Assembly: GCF_009649175.1 (NCBI RefSeq) | Contig: NZ_WJPO01000001.1 | Coordinates: 62,001-126,000 of the forward strand | Reading direction: 5' to 3' | Length of the DNA stretch: 64,000 nucleotides | Source: Rhodovulum strictum | GTDB lineage: Bacteria > Pseudomonadota > Alphaproteobacteria > Rhodobacterales > Rhodobacteraceae | In this document: one piece after another, positions 35,490 to 46,283 of the stretch | How the letters are laid out: every line of letters starts with the position of its first letter | Position numbering within the stretch: position 1 is the first letter of the stretch | The notes under the pieces: model-generated | The model's database searches: none | Told to the model about the DNA's origin: nothing | The model's input: only the letters and a program-made list of their open reading frames with translations | Program-made: the position numbers and the translations under genes

Positions 35490-36743
35490 TCAGCCTGCCA
35501 GCCGGACCAGCGCGTGGCGCTTCTTGCCGGCCGACAGCTTGATCGGCTCGGCCAGCATCGCGGCGTCGATCATCAGCCCGGCATCGGACAGCAATTCGTC
35601 ATTCAGCCGCGCGCCGCCTTCGGCGATCAGCCGTTTGGCCTCCTTGCCGGATTTCGCCAGCCCCGCCCGGGTGATGAGCTGCACTACCGGGATGCCCTCT
35701 GCGATCTCTGTGGCACTCAGCGCAAGCGTGGGCAAATCCTCGCCCAGCCCGCCCTTCTCGAACACCTCGCGCGCGGTGGCCTCGGCCGTTTCGGCAGCCT
35801 CGGCCCCGTGGCAGAGCGTCGTCACCGCATTGGCCAGGACGATCTTGGCCGCGTTGATCTCGGCCCCTTCCAATGCACCCAGCCGGTTGCATTCGTCGAG
35901 CGGCAATTCGGTGTAAAGCCGCAGGAAGCGGCCCACATCGGCGTCGGCCGTGTTGCGCCAGAATTGCCAGAACTCGTAAGGCGAGCGCATCTCGGCATTC
36001 AGCCAGACCGCGCCGCCCGCACTCTTGCCCATCTTGGCGCCGTCCGCCGTGGTCAGCAGCGGCGAGGTCAGCCCGTAGACCTCGTGATCGAGGATGCGCC
36101 GCGTCAGGTCGATGCCGTTGACGATATTGCCCCACTGGTCCGACCCGCCCATCTGCAACCGGCAGCCATAGCGGCGGTTCAGCTCCAGGAAGTCATAGGC
36201 CTGAAGGATCATGTAGTTGAATTCGAGGAAGGACAGCGACTGCTCGCGATCCAGCCGCGATTTCACGGATTCGAAGGACAGCATCCGGTTGACCGAGAAA
36301 TGCCGCCCGATATCGCGCAGGAAATCCAGGTAGTTCAGGCTGTCCAGCCATTCGGCATTGTTCAGCATCAGCGCGTCGGTCGGCCCCGCGCCATAGTCCA
36401 GATACTTGCCGAAGACCTGCTTCATGCCCGCGATATTGGCGTCGATCTGGTCGGGGCCCAAGAGCGGGCGTTCGTCCGAGCGGAAGGACGGATCGCCCAC
36501 CTTGGTCGTGCCGCCGCCCATCAGCGTGATCGGCTTGTGCCCGGTCCTTTGCAGCCAGCGCAGCATCATGATGTTCAGCAGATGCCCCACATGCAGCGAG
36601 GCTGCCGTGGCGTCATAGCCGATATAGGCGGTCACCACCCCGTTGCTCAGCGCCTCGTCGAGGGCCTGATAATCGGTGCAGTCGGCCATGTAGCCGCGCT
36701 CGATCATCACGCGCAGGAAGTCCGATTTCGGGTGGTAGGTCAT
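35490..36743 (-). CDS. tyrS: Tyrosyl-tRNA synthetase
   Basis: Charges tRNA-Tyr. It has 417 residues. The class I signatures are [15 protein letters not shown] (HIGH-type, near residue 50) and [13 protein letters not shown] (KMSKS-type, near 240). The tyrosine pocket segment [20 protein letters not shown] is present, and a C-terminal S4-like RNA-binding domain has [23 protein letters not shown] 36743 gives the usual start [18 protein letters not shown]. The divergent neighbour is anmK, an order common in Rhodobacterales. Confidence 0.97.
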   Translation of the reverse strand: MTYHPKSDFLRVMIERGYMADCTDYQALDEALSNGVVTAYIGYDATAASLHVGHLLNIMMLRWLQRTGHKPITLMGGGTTKVGDPSFRSDERPLLGPDQIDANIAGMKQVFGKYLDYGAGPTDALMLNNAEWLDSLNYLDFLRDIGRHFSVNRMLSFESVKSRLDREQSLSFLEFNYMILQAYDFLELNRRYGCRLQMGGSDQWGNIVNGIDLTRRILDHEVYGLTSPLLTTADGAKMGKSAGGAVWLNAEMRSPYEFWQFWRNTADADVGRFLRLYTELPLDECNRLGALEGAEINAAKIVLANAVTTLCHGAEAAETAEATAREVFEKGGLGEDLPTLALSATEIAEGIPVVQLITRAGLAKSGKEAKRLIAEGGARLNDELLSDAGLMIDAAMLAEPIKLSAGKKRHALVRLAG

Positions 36744-36809
36744 CGCCTCTTGTCCCCTGGGATGGATTTGGCCAGTGATATATCGGGCAGGCCGCAGAAG
36801 GGAAAGCCG

Positions 36810-37916
36810 ATGTTGAAACCGGGGCCGGTGCGCGCGCTGGGCACGATGTCGGGCACCTCGCTTGACGGCGTGGATGCCGCCGTCCTGCTGACCGATGGCG
36901 AGGCGATCATGGGCTTCGGCGAAACCGCCTATCGCCCCTATGCGCCCGCGGAACGCGCCGTGCTGGCCGCAGCCCTGGGCCGCTGGCCGGGCGAGACGGG
37001 GGTGGATGAGGCCGCCGAGATCGTCGAGACCGCCCATGCCGAGGTGATGGCGCGGTTCTCCGATCTGGCCATTGCGGGCTTTCACGGCCAGACGCTGGCG
37101 CATGACCCGCAGGGGCGGGGCACGCATCAGGTGGGCTCTGGCCGTGTGCTGGCCGAGGTGCTGGGCCTGCCGGTGGTGTGGGATTTCCGCTCGGCCGATA
37201 TCCGGCTGGGCGGGCAGGGGGCGCCGCTGGCCCCGTTCTTCCACTTCGCCTGTGCGAAATGGATCGGCGCGCGGGCGCCCTTGGCCTTTGTCAATCTGGG
37301 TGGCGTGGGCAACCTGACCTGGGTCGATCCCCGGCTTGATCGGCCCGACGCCCCGGGCGCGCTGCTGGCCTTTGACACGGGCCCTGCGAATGCGCCGATC
37401 GACGATCTGGTGCGGGCGCGGCTGGGGCAGGGGTGCGACCGCGACGGGGCGCTGGCTGCATCCGGCCGGGTGGACGAGGCCGTGATCGCGGCCTTCCTTG
37501 CCCATTCGCATTTCCGGCGGATGCCGCCCAAATCTCTGGACCGGAACGATTTTTCCACGCTCTCGGCACAGGTGGCCGACCTCTCCGACGCCGATGCTGC
37601 CGCCACGCTGACCGCCGCGGCCGCCGCTGCGGTTGCCGCCGGGCTTGACCATTGTCCGACGCGGCCCGACCGGCTGCTTGTCACCGGGGGCGGGCGGCTG
37701 AACCCGGTGATGATGGCCATGCTTGCCGCGCGCAGCGGCCTGCCGGTCGATCCGGTCGAGGCGGTGGGGCTGGATGGCGACATGCTCGAGGCGCAGGCGT
37801 TTGCCTATCTGGCGGTCCGGGTGGCGCGCGGGTTGCCGACCTCCTGTCCCGCGACCACGGGCGTTGCGGCGGCGGTGGGGGGCGGTATCGTCAGCCGCCC
37901 GTCGCGGGCGGCCTGA
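36810..37916 (+). CDS. anmK: Anhydro-N-acetylmuramic acid kinase
   Basis: Phosphorylates 1,6-anhydroMurNAc in peptidoglycan recycling to give MurNAc-6-phosphate. It has 368 residues. Family motifs are [18 protein letters not shown] at the N-terminus, [31 protein letters not shown] and [13 protein letters not shown], with C-terminal [17 protein letters not shown] 36810 has AAGGGAAAG upstream. The frame continues 5' through tyrS on the other strand and that part is not coding. Confidence 0.96.
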   Translation: MLKPGPVRALGTMSGTSLDGVDAAVLLTDGEAIMGFGETAYRPYAPAERAVLAAALGRWPGETGVDEAAEIVETAHAEVMARFSDLAIAGFHGQTLAHDPQGRGTHQVGSGRVLAEVLGLPVVWDFRSADIRLGGQGAPLAPFFHFACAKWIGARAPLAFVNLGGVGNLTWVDPRLDRPDAPGALLAFDTGPANAPIDDLVRARLGQGCDRDGALAASGRVDEAVIAAFLAHSHFRRMPPKSLDRNDFSTLSAQVADLSDADAAATLTAAAAAAVAAGLDHCPTRPDRLLVTGGGRLNPVMMAMLAARSGLPVDPVEAVGLDGDMLEAQAFAYLAVRVARGLPTSCPATTGVAAAVGGGIVSRPSRAA

Positions 37917-37919
37917 GGC

Positions 37920-38354
37920 TCAGCCCGCCGCAGCCGGAATATCGAAGCCGGGCGGCGCCATCTCGAACCCGTCGAAGCTGAATCCGGGGCTGACCGTGCA
38001 GCCGACCAGCGTCCAGCCGCCCAGCGGGCGCGCCGCCTGCCAGTGATGGGCGGGCACCAGGATCTGCGGCCGTTCGCCCGCCGCAAGGTCGACACCCAGT
38101 CGATGCGCCACCGCCGGACCATCGGCACTTTCGGCGATCCGCAACTCCAGCGGCGCCCCCGCATGGAAATGCCAGATCTCGGCGGCATCGACCCGGTGCC
38201 AATGGCTCTGCTGCCCTTCGGCCAGCATGTAATAGATCGCGGTGCCCATGGGCCGCGCGCCGCCTTCGGCCCCCGCACGCCATGTCTCGCGATACCATCC
38301 GCCCTCGGGATGGGGCTGCAAGCCCAGCAATGTGATGATCTCGTCGGCGGTCAT
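37920..38354 (-). CDS. DUF985 cupin-type protein
   Basis: A 144-residue cupin of the DUF985 family. The signature is LLGLQPHPEGGWYRETWRAG at residues 9-28, then TAIYYMLAEGQQSHWHRVDA and EIWHFHAGAPLELRI, with PAHHWQAARPLGGWTLVGCT in the second half. The histidines in SHWHRVD and WHFHAG are placed to bind a metal. No reaction is assigned in bacteria to my knowledge. It converges with anmK, leaving three bases between their ends. Confidence 0.88.
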   Translation of the reverse strand: MTADEIITLLGLQPHPEGGWYRETWRAGAEGGARPMGTAIYYMLAEGQQSHWHRVDAAEIWHFHAGAPLELRIAESADGPAVAHRLGVDLAAGERPQILVPAHHWQAARPLGGWTLVGCTVSPGFSFDGFEMAPPGFDIPAAAG

Positions 38355-38466
38355 GGCGCCCCTCCGGCCGCCCGGCGCGGCGCTGCAATGTGCTCGATTT
38401 ACTGGAAGTTTGCCGAAAACGCCATCTTGCCGTCATGAAAAGCGACATTTCCTCCGCCAGGATATG

Positions 38467-38477
38467 CTGCATTGCAG
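38467..38477. promoter_or_regulatory. Palindrome CTGCATTGCAG in the promoter region of the 38589 gene
   Basis: A perfect 5-1-5 palindrome in an AT-richer stretch (38455-38490), next to TTATAT, which could be part of a -10. It lies in the 234-base gap between the divergent cupin gene and the plus-strand gene at 38589. Candidate operator only. Confidence 0.35.
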
Positions 38478-38588
38478 AATTATATGCGCGACTCTCTTGC
38501 TGCGGCGCAGCATTTCGGGCAACAGGCGGTCTCTCGGGCGGATGGCCCGGGATCCGTGCGGGGCAGGACGGCGCGAAGGATGAAAAAG

Positions 38589-38858
38589 ATGGATATGGAT
38601 GCACGGCAACCGGACGGCACCGAAGACGCGGCACAGATCGCCGACGCGCCGCCCCCTCTCAGCGCCGAGGATATTGCCTCGCGCATCCTGGGCTTCACCC
38701 GCTTCTGCGCGGTGCAGGCGGGCGAGCGGCTGGAACAGGCCGCGCTCAGCCGCGGCTGGATCGACGAACAGGGCCGCCCGACGGCGGATGGCTGCGCCCT
38801 GATCGCCGCCCTGACCAGCCGCGATTGCGCCTACGGCGTCTACCGCCTGCCGGTCTGA
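38589..38858 (+). CDS. Hypothetical protein
   Basis: An 89-residue acidic protein of unknown family. ATG 38589 has GAAGGA eight bases upstream. ATG 38580 and an upstream TTG are less likely. The N-terminal third is disordered and D/E/P-rich. The rest is helical: SAEDIASRILGFTRFCAVQA, GERLEQAALSRGWIDEQGRP and CALIAALTSRDCAYGVYRLP. Gene-like codon pattern and a plausible ribosome site support it. No function is proposed. Confidence 0.55.
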   Translation: MDMDARQPDGTEDAAQIADAPPPLSAEDIASRILGFTRFCAVQAGERLEQAALSRGWIDEQGRPTADGCALIAALTSRDCAYGVYRLPV

Positions 38859-38895
38859 GGGCGCGCGCCCGCCGGCACCAGCGGGCGCCAATGCC

Positions 38896-40215
<1,320 letters not shown>

Positions 40216-41091
40216 CTAGCGCCGGGCGCGGGCCTTGGAAAGTGCGCGTTCCCGCCACAGCGTATAGAGCCCCGAGCCGATGATGATCGCCGCCCCGCAC
40301 AGGGTCGCCGCATCGGGCCGCTCGCCGAAGACCACGACCCCGATCCCCAGCGCAAAGACAAGCCGCGTGTAGCGGAACGGCGTGACCACCGCGACCTCGC
40401 CCACCCGCATCGCCTCGACGATGGCGTAATAGCCCGCCACTCCCAGCACCAGCGCACCCGCCATCAGCCCCGCAAGCGGCGCGTCCAGCGCCACCGGCCC
40501 CCGCTCGACCGCCATCACCAACAGACCCAGCGGCACCAGCATCCCGAAGCCATAGGCCGACAATTGCAGCGAAGAGACGCTGCGCGGTGTTGCCCGCGTG
40601 GCCAGATCGCGCAGCGCCAGCCCGAACACCCCCAGCACCGCAAACAGCGAGGCGGGCTGGAACCCCTCAAGTCCCGGTCGGATGATCAGCAGAACCCCGC
40701 AAAGCCCGACCAGAATCGCGACCCAGCGCCGCCAGCCGACCTGCGCGCCCATGAACAGCGCAGCCCCCAGCGTCACCACCAGCGGCGTCGCCTGCAAGAT
40801 CGCCGAAGCCGTCGAAAGCGGCGTCAGCGCAATGGCATAGACAAAGCCCAGCGTGCCCGAAACCTCGCCCAGATTGCGCAAAAGGACCGGCCGTGTCAGC
40901 AGCACGCGCGACCACAGCCGTTGCCCGCGCGCCAGCGCCATCACGCCGAAGATCACCGCACCGCCCGCGCCCAGCATCGCAAGGATCTGGCCCACCGGCA
41001 GCGTGGCGGCGGCACTTTTCACGAACATGTCTTCCAGCGCAAAGGCGGCCATCGCGGCCACCATCAGCGCGATGCCGCGCATGTTGTCCAT
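40216..41091 (-). CDS. EamA/DMT-family transporter
   Basis: Drug/metabolite transporter superfamily permease, 291 residues, with about ten hydrophobic helices in two EamA halves. Recognisable parts are GIALMVAAMAAFALEDMFVK at the start and LPVGQILAMLGAGGAVIFGV. ALTPLSTASAILQATPLVVT and VVTPFRYTRLVFALGIGVVV in the second half are typical of this family. Substrate unknown. It lies between fur and eno on the minus strand with gaps of 66 and 45 bases. Confidence 0.88.
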   Translation of the reverse strand: MDNMRGIALMVAAMAAFALEDMFVKSAAATLPVGQILAMLGAGGAVIFGVMALARGQRLWSRVLLTRPVLLRNLGEVSGTLGFVYAIALTPLSTASAILQATPLVVTLGAALFMGAQVGWRRWVAILVGLCGVLLIIRPGLEGFQPASLFAVLGVFGLALRDLATRATPRSVSSLQLSAYGFGMLVPLGLLVMAVERGPVALDAPLAGLMAGALVLGVAGYYAIVEAMRVGEVAVVTPFRYTRLVFALGIGVVVFGERPDAATLCGAAIIIGSGLYTLWRERALSKARARR

Positions 41092-41157
41092 CGGGGGGAA
41101 TCCGGTCGGGGGTGTCCGCCCCGGCTTACCCCGCGCAGGGGCCAGAGGGAAGGGGGC

Positions 41158-41571
41158 TCAGCCCTTGCGGATCGGCACGCCGTAAAGCTCCAGCCGGTGG
41201 CCCTTGAGCCGATAGCCCAGCTTTTCCGCGATACGTTCCTGCAAGGCTTCGATCTCGGGGTCGCAGAACTCGATCACCGCGCCGGTGTTCAGGTCGATCA
41301 GATGATCGTGATGGTCGCGCTCGGCATCCTCGTAGCGCGCCCGCCCGTCGCCGAACTCCAGCCGCTCGATGATGCCCGATTCCTCGAACAGCTTGACCGT
41401 GCGATAGACCGTCGCCAGCGAGATCCGCGGATCGACATCGCTGGCGCGGGCATAAAGTTCCTCGACATCGGGATGGTCGTCGCTGGCCTCCAGCACTCGC
41501 GCCACCACCCGGCGCTGATCGGTCATGCGCAGGCCCCTGGCCTCGGCGCGGGTTTCGATGGTGTCGGTCAT
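41158..41571 (-). CDS. fur: Fur-family metalloregulator (Fur/Mur type)
   Basis: Winged-helix repressor, 137 residues. The DNA-binding half has MTDQRRVVARVLEASDDHPD, DVDPRISLATVYRTVKLFEE and SGIIERLEFGDGRARYE. The metal-sensing half begins with RDHHDHLIDLNTGAVIEFCD. The C-terminal CxxC zinc motifs of classical Fur are absent, which fits alphaproteobacterial Fur/Mur. Whether it senses iron or manganese cannot be read from sequence alone. A candidate iron-type operator lies 5 kb away at 46215-46243. Confidence 0.9.
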   Translation of the reverse strand: MTDTIETRAEARGLRMTDQRRVVARVLEASDDHPDVEELYARASDVDPRISLATVYRTVKLFEESGIIERLEFGDGRARYEDAERDHHDHLIDLNTGAVIEFCDPEIEALQERIAEKLGYRLKGHRLELYGVPIRKG

Positions 41572-41729
41572 GGCACCTCGCTTCCCATGATGGCCGATTT
41601 TCTAGGCGATTGCGTCCTGTCCTGCCAGCCGGAAAACGCCGCCAGAACCCGGCCCTGCCGGTTTTCGCACAGCCCCTGTGGCTTGACCCCGCCCCCCGCG
41701 CGGCGGCAAGGGGGGTGCAGGAGGGCCTC

Positions 41730-42639
41730 ATGGACCGCAAGACGCAGATCGACGCCTTCGGCGCAGTGGCGCTGATCGGCTTTTCCATGTTGCTGGCCTT
41801 CAACCAGGTCGTCATCAAGATGGTGAACGAGGGCTTGCAGCCGGTCTTCTGGGCGGGCCTGCGCTCGGCCGGTGCGGTGCTGATCCTCGGGCTCTGGATG
41901 ACGCTTCGGGGGCGGCCGCCCCGGATCGCGCCCGGCACGCTCTGGGCGGGGCTTCTGATCGGGGTCGTGTTCTCGGTCGAATTCGTCTTCCTGTTCCTTG
42001 CGCTCGACCTGACCACCGTCACCCGGACCTCGGTGATCTTCTACTCGATGCCGGTCTGGCTGGCGCTGGCGGGGCATTTCCTGCTGCCCGGCGAACGCCT
42101 CACCCGGCGCAAGTCGCTGGGTCTGGCGCTGGCCTTTGCCGGTGTGTCCTGGGCGATCCTCGACCGGGGCGGGCCGGGCGGACAGGCCAGCCTGGCGGGC
42201 GATCTTTGCGCGCTGGGCGCGGCGCTGGGCTGGGCGTGCATCGCGCTTTGTGCCCCGCGCCACACCGCTCAACCGCGTCGCGCCCGAGATGCAGCTGTTC
42301 TGGCAGGTCGCGGTCTCGGCGCCGATCCTGCTGGCGCTGTCGCCCCTGTTCGGCCCGCTGCTGCGCGATCTGGCGCCGCTGCACCTCTGGGGCCTCGGTT
42401 TCCAGATCGTCGTCATCGTCAGCTTCGGCTTCGTTGCCTGGCTCTGGCTTCTGGCCCGCTATCCGGCGGCCAGCGTTGCCAGCTTCAGCTTCTTGACCCC
42501 TGTCTTCGGCGTCGGCCTTGGCTGGGCGCTTCTGGGCGAGCATGTCGGCGCCTCGGTGCTGGGCGCGCTGGTGCTGGTGGCCTGCGGCATCGTTCTTATC
42601 AACCGCCCCCCGCGCGCTCAGGTGCCGCAAAAGGTCTGA
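41730..42639 (+). pseudogene. EamA/DMT-family transporter disrupted by a +1 frameshift
   Basis: Starts at ATG 41730 with AGGAGG upstream and reads a normal EamA protein: MDRKTQIDAFGAVALIGFSM and then FNQVVIKMVNEGLQPVFWAG, up to LGWACIALC near 42250. The expected continuation, RATPLNRVAPEMQLFWQVAV and onward to [14 protein letters not shown], is found in the next frame. Removing one C from the CCCC run at 42253-42256 restores a single 302-residue frame. Without that the protein would run on in a meaningless frame. It may be a true pseudogene or a base-calling error. It converges with selO, overlapping it by 22 bases. Confidence 0.85.
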
Positions 42640-44054
42640 CGCACTTCCTCCCCGGGCTCGGGCGGCGCGCGATAGGCGGCATGCTCCGGCTGGTCGTCAA
42701 AGGGCCGCGCCGTGACCCCGACCAGCCTTTTGAACGGTACGAAATCGCCCGCGACCGCGGCCGCGATCACCTGCTCGACCCGGTGATTGCGCGGGATATG
42801 GGCCGGGTTGGCCGCCCGCATCCGCGCAGCCGCCTCTGCCTCCGTCACCCCCTCGCGCCGCAACCGCGCGCGCCACTCCGCGGCCCAGTCGTTGAAACCG
42901 TCGTGGTTCTTCAGCCCGGCCCCCGCCTGACCCTCGGCCAGCACGCGGAATGTATTGGTGAAATCCGCCCGCTCCGTCGCCATCAGGTCCAGCAGCCGGT
43001 GGATCAGTTCGGCATCACCCGGTTCCGCCGCCGCAAGCCCGATCTTGGGCCGGAACACCGAAAGCCATCCCTCGCGGAACAGCGCCGGAAAGGCGCGGAT
43101 CGCCTCGGTTGCCCGGGCAATGGCCGTTTCCTCGTCCGGGTCGATCAGCGGCACCAGCGCCGAGGCCAGTTGCGCCAGGTTCCACGCAGCGATATCGGCC
43201 TGTCGCGCATAGGCATAGCGGCCATAGGCGTCGATCGAACTGAACACCGTGTCCGGGTGATAGCCATCCATGAAGGCGCAGGGGCCGAAATCGATGGTCT
43301 CGCCCGAGATCGCGGTATTGTCGGTGTTCATCACCCCATGAATGAACCCGACCCCCATCCATTGCGCCACCAGCCGCGCCTGCGCCGCGATGACCGCCTG
43401 CAACAGCCCGAGTGGACCGTCCGCCTGCGGATAGTGGCGGTCGATGGCATGCCCGGCCAGCAGGCGCAACGCCTCGGTATCGCGGCGGGCGGCGAAGAAC
43501 TGAAAGGTGCCGACGCGGATATGGCTTGCGGCCACCCTTGTCAGCACCGCGCCGGGCAGGATCGCCTCGCGGATCACCTCCTCGCCCGTCGTCACCGCGG
43601 CCAGCGCGCGCGTGGTCGGGATGCCCAGCGCGTGCATCGCCTCGGAGACGACATATTCCCGCAGCACCGGCCCCAGCCAGGCCCGCCCGTCGCCCATCCG
43701 CGAAAACGCCGTGCGCCCGGCCCCCTTGAGTTGCAGATCGAACCGCCGCCCGTCAGGCGCCACCACCTCGCCCAGCAGGATCGCGCGACCGTCGCCCAGT
43801 TGCGGCACGAAGCCGCCGAACTGATGGCCCGCATAGGCCTGCGCCAGCGGCTCGGCCCCCTCGGGCAGGCGGTTTCCGGCCAGCATCTCCACCCCCTCGG
43901 CGGCCAGCGCCCCGGCATCCAGCCCCAGCTCGGCCGCCAGCGGCGCGTTCAGCATCACCAGCCGGGGCGCGCGCACCGGGACAGGGGCCTGCCGCACAAA
44001 GAACCGCTCGGGCAGGCGGGCATAGGAATTGTCGAAGGGGATCGTCAGCGCCAT
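42618..44054 (-). CDS. selO: SelO/YdiU-family protein adenylyltransferase (AMPylase)
   Basis: Pseudokinase-fold enzyme that transfers AMP from ATP to hydroxyl side chains of proteins, linked in E. coli to redox stress. It has 478 residues. Family features are [40 protein letters not shown] and [40 protein letters not shown] and [20 protein letters not shown] hold the nucleotide- and metal-binding residues. The C-terminus RQTFCGT keeps the conserved cysteine that is selenocysteine in animals. The ATG at 44054 gives the family start [19 protein letters not shown]. Confidence 0.95.
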   Translation of the reverse strand: MALTIPFDNSYARLPERFFVRQAPVPVRAPRLVMLNAPLAAELGLDAGALAAEGVEMLAGNRLPEGAEPLAQAYAGHQFGGFVPQLGDGRAILLGEVVAPDGRRFDLQLKGAGRTAFSRMGDGRAWLGPVLREYVVSEAMHALGIPTTRALAAVTTGEEVIREAILPGAVLTRVAASHIRVGTFQFFAARRDTEALRLLAGHAIDRHYPQADGPLGLLQAVIAAQARLVAQWMGVGFIHGVMNTDNTAISGETIDFGPCAFMDGYHPDTVFSSIDAYGRYAYARQADIAAWNLAQLASALVPLIDPDEETAIARATEAIRAFPALFREGWLSVFRPKIGLAAAEPGDAELIHRLLDLMATERADFTNTFRVLAEGQAGAGLKNHDGFNDWAAEWRARLRREGVTEAEAAARMRAANPAHIPRNHRVEQVIAAAVAGDFVPFKRLVGVTARPFDDQPEHAAYRAPPEPGEEVRQTFCGT

Positions 44055-44115
44055 GCGCTGAACATAGCGCAAGGCCGGGATTTTCCATGGGGGTCATCCG
44101 GCAAAGCGGCGCCGG

Positions 44116-45054
44116 TCACAGCCGCCCAAGGCGCTCGGTCAGCAGCACAAAGAACCCGTCCGCGTCCAGATCCCCCATGAACATCGCGTTCGGCGCCTTG
44201 CCGGTCACGCCCCACCAGTCGGCCACCGTCATGCCCGCGGTGAATCGCCCCTCGGTCTCGATCTCGACATTAATGTGCCGCCCCGTGAACAGCTCCGGCT
44301 TCAGCAAATAGGCCGTCACGCAGGGATCATGCAGCGGCGCCCCGTCCGAGCCGTATTTCGCCTTGTCGAACCGCTCGAAGAAATCGGTCATCTCGGCCAC
44401 CGCGACTCCCACCCGCGTGCCAAGCCCCCGGAACGCCGCGTTGCGCGCGGGCGTCACCAGCGCCTTATGCGTCACATCGAGCGGCATCACCGTCAGCGGA
44501 ACGCCGGAACCGAACACGATTTCAGCAGCTTCCGGATCGACATGGATGTTGAACTCGGCCGCAGGGGTGATGTTGCCCACCTCGAAATAGGCCCCGCCCA
44601 TCAGCACGATCTGGGCAATCCGCGGCACGATCTCGGGCGCGGCCATCATCGCGGTCGCGATATTCGTCAGCGGCCCCAGCGGGCAGAGCGTCACGCTGCC
44701 CGCCGGCTCGCGCCGCAGCGTCCGGATGAGGAACTCGACCGCATGGGTGTCCTGCAAGGGCATCGTCGGGTCGGGCAGCACCGGCCCGTCCAGCCCGGTC
44801 TTGCCATGCACATGTTCGGCCGTGACCAGCGCGCGTTTCAGCGGCCGCTCGCAGCCCGAAAAGACCGGCACATCCGCTCGCCCCGCCAGTTCGCAGACGA
44901 TGCGCGCATTCTTCTGGGTCAGCGCCAGCGGCACATTGCCCGCGACCGCGGTGATCCCCAGCACCTCGATCTCGTCGGGGCTGGCCAGCGCCAGCAGGAT
45001 CGCCACGGCGTCATCCTGGCCGGGATCGGTGTCGATGATGATCTTGCGGGGCAT
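44116..45054 (-). CDS. Inosine-uridine-type nucleoside hydrolase
   Basis: Cleaves ribonucleosides to base and ribose for salvage. It has 312 residues. The calcium-binding N-terminal motif IIIDTDPGQDDAVAILLALA is intact. LCPLGPLTNIATAMMAAPEI, IVLMGGAYFEVGNITPAAEF with NIHVDPEAAEIVF, and the C-terminal HDPCVTAYLLKPELF follow. Exact substrate is not predictable. It lies 117 bases after the binding-protein gene on the same strand, with a strong hairpin between them, so it is probably not tightly coupled to it. Confidence 0.92.
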   Translation of the reverse strand: MPRKIIIDTDPGQDDAVAILLALASPDEIEVLGITAVAGNVPLALTQKNARIVCELAGRADVPVFSGCERPLKRALVTAEHVHGKTGLDGPVLPDPTMPLQDTHAVEFLIRTLRREPAGSVTLCPLGPLTNIATAMMAAPEIVPRIAQIVLMGGAYFEVGNITPAAEFNIHVDPEAAEIVFGSGVPLTVMPLDVTHKALVTPARNAAFRGLGTRVGVAVAEMTDFFERFDKAKYGSDGAPLHDPCVTAYLLKPELFTGRHINVEIETEGRFTAGMTVADWWGVTGKAPNAMFMGDLDADGFFVLLTERLGRL

Positions 45055-45086
45055 CGCGGTCTCCGGGGAAATCCGCGGCAGAGACT

Positions 45087-45121
45087 GGCGCGGGCGCCAG
45101 AAGAAGTAAAGCGCCCGCGCC
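45087..45121. repeat. Strong hairpin between the binding protein and nucleoside hydrolase genes
   Basis: GGCGCGGGCGC (45087-45097) and GCGCCCGCGCC (45111-45121) are perfect complements around a 13-base loop. On the transcribed minus strand no T-run follows, so it may protect the upstream mRNA rather than terminate it. Confidence 0.6.
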
Positions 45122-45171
45122 GGTGCCGCAGCCCCGCCCCGCAGAGGGACCGCGGCGGACGGCCATGAGGG

Positions 45172-46179
45172 TCAGCCGTCGAAATCGACTTCTTCCATCA
45201 GACGCAGCGCCACGGGCCGAAGCTTGGCCAGATCCATCAGGTTGGCATCGTCGGGGGTGAATTCGCCCCAGCTTGCCACCAGAGCCGACGGCTGCGCGCC
45301 GGGCGCGACGGGGTATTCGTTGTTCACCTCGGCATAGATTTCCTGCGCCTTGGGCGAGGCGAGGAATTCCATGAATTTCAACGCTTCCTCGCGGTTCGGC
45401 GCGGCCTTGGTCATCGCCACGCCCGAGACGTTCACATGGGTGCCGCCATTCTCGAAGACCGGGAACAGCACATTGACCGAGTCCGCCCAAGCCTGCTGTT
45501 CGGGATCGGCGACCATCTGGCCCATGTAATAGGTGTTGCCCAGCGAGATGTCGCATTGCCCGGCCCAGATCGCCTTGACCTGCGCGCGGTCATTGCCTTC
45601 GGGCTTGTGGGCAAGGTTGGCCTTGACGCCAGCGACCCAGGTCTTCGCGGCTTCCTCGCCATGGTGATGGATCACCGCCGACAAAAGGGCGAGGTTGTAG
45701 TCATGCGTGCCCGACCGGGTGCAGATCCGGCCCTTCCATTTCGGATCGGCCAGATCCTCGTAGGTGGTCGCCTCGGACGGATCCACGCGGTCCTTCGAGG
45801 CATAGACGATCCGCGCCCGCGTCGTCACGCCGAACCAATGGTTTTCAGGGTCGCGGAACGCTTCGGGGATGTTGGCGGACAACGCCTCGCTCTCGACGGC
45901 CTGGGTCACGCCGCCCGCGACCGCCTCGGACAGCCGCGCGATGTCGACGGTCAGGATGATGTCGGCCGGGCTGCGCGCGCCCTCGGCCTGAAGCCGTTCG
46001 ACCAGCCCCTTGTCCAGAAAGGCCACATTGGTCGCGATCCCGGTCTCGGCGGTAAAGGCGTCCAGCAGCGGCTGGATCAGTTCGGGCTGGCGGTAGGAAT
46101 AGATGTTGACATCGGCCTGAACGGCCGGGGCCAGCGTGGCGGCGGCGACGCTGGCCATCAGGGCGGTGCGGAAAGTCAT
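45172..46179 (-). CDS. Iron(III)-type ABC transporter substrate-binding protein
   Basis: Periplasmic binding protein of the FbpA/AfuA group, 335 residues. A signal peptide (MTFRTALMASVAAATLAPAV) is followed by ADVNIYSYRQPELIQPLLDA, DIILTVDIARLSEAVAGGVT and RARIVYASKDRV. SLGNTYYMGQMVADPEQQAW near residues 215-234 contains the tyrosine pair expected to bind ferric iron. No permease or ATPase gene follows; the next gene is a nucleoside hydrolase. The rest of the transporter must be elsewhere. A promoter overlapped by an inverted repeat lies upstream. Confidence 0.92.
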   Translation of the reverse strand: MTFRTALMASVAAATLAPAVQADVNIYSYRQPELIQPLLDAFTAETGIATNVAFLDKGLVERLQAEGARSPADIILTVDIARLSEAVAGGVTQAVESEALSANIPEAFRDPENHWFGVTTRARIVYASKDRVDPSEATTYEDLADPKWKGRICTRSGTHDYNLALLSAVIHHHGEEAAKTWVAGVKANLAHKPEGNDRAQVKAIWAGQCDISLGNTYYMGQMVADPEQQAWADSVNVLFPVFENGGTHVNVSGVAMTKAAPNREEALKFMEFLASPKAQEIYAEVNNEYPVAPGAQPSALVASWGEFTPDDANLMDLAKLRPVALRLMEEVDFDG

Positions 46180-46214
46180 GGTATCTCCTGTCCTTTGGCG
46201 GATCCCGTGCCCCC

Positions 46215-46243
46215 GTTAAATCCGACAAAAAATGTCAGGTCAA
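46215..46243 (-). promoter_or_regulatory. Promoter with embedded inverted repeat upstream of the iron-binding protein gene
   Basis: Minus-strand -35 TTGACC (46243-46238), a 17-base spacer, and a weak -10 TTTAAC (46220-46215). The spacer contains GACA-N5-TGTC (46224-46236), placed where a repressor would block polymerase. A related TGTCGGA occurs at 46258-46264, opposite in orientation to TCCGACA at 46221-46227. A metal-responsive operator is a good guess given the gene. Confidence 0.5.
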
Positions 46244-46283
46244 TACATGATCGTTTCTGTCGGAAAATTGGTCCGCCCGCCGC

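Noticed and set aside
42640-44180. The continuation of the frameshifted EamA frame for another 500 codons.
   Set aside because: It runs antisense to selO and reads as reversed coding sequence. It is only open because the frameshift avoids stops in GC-rich DNA.
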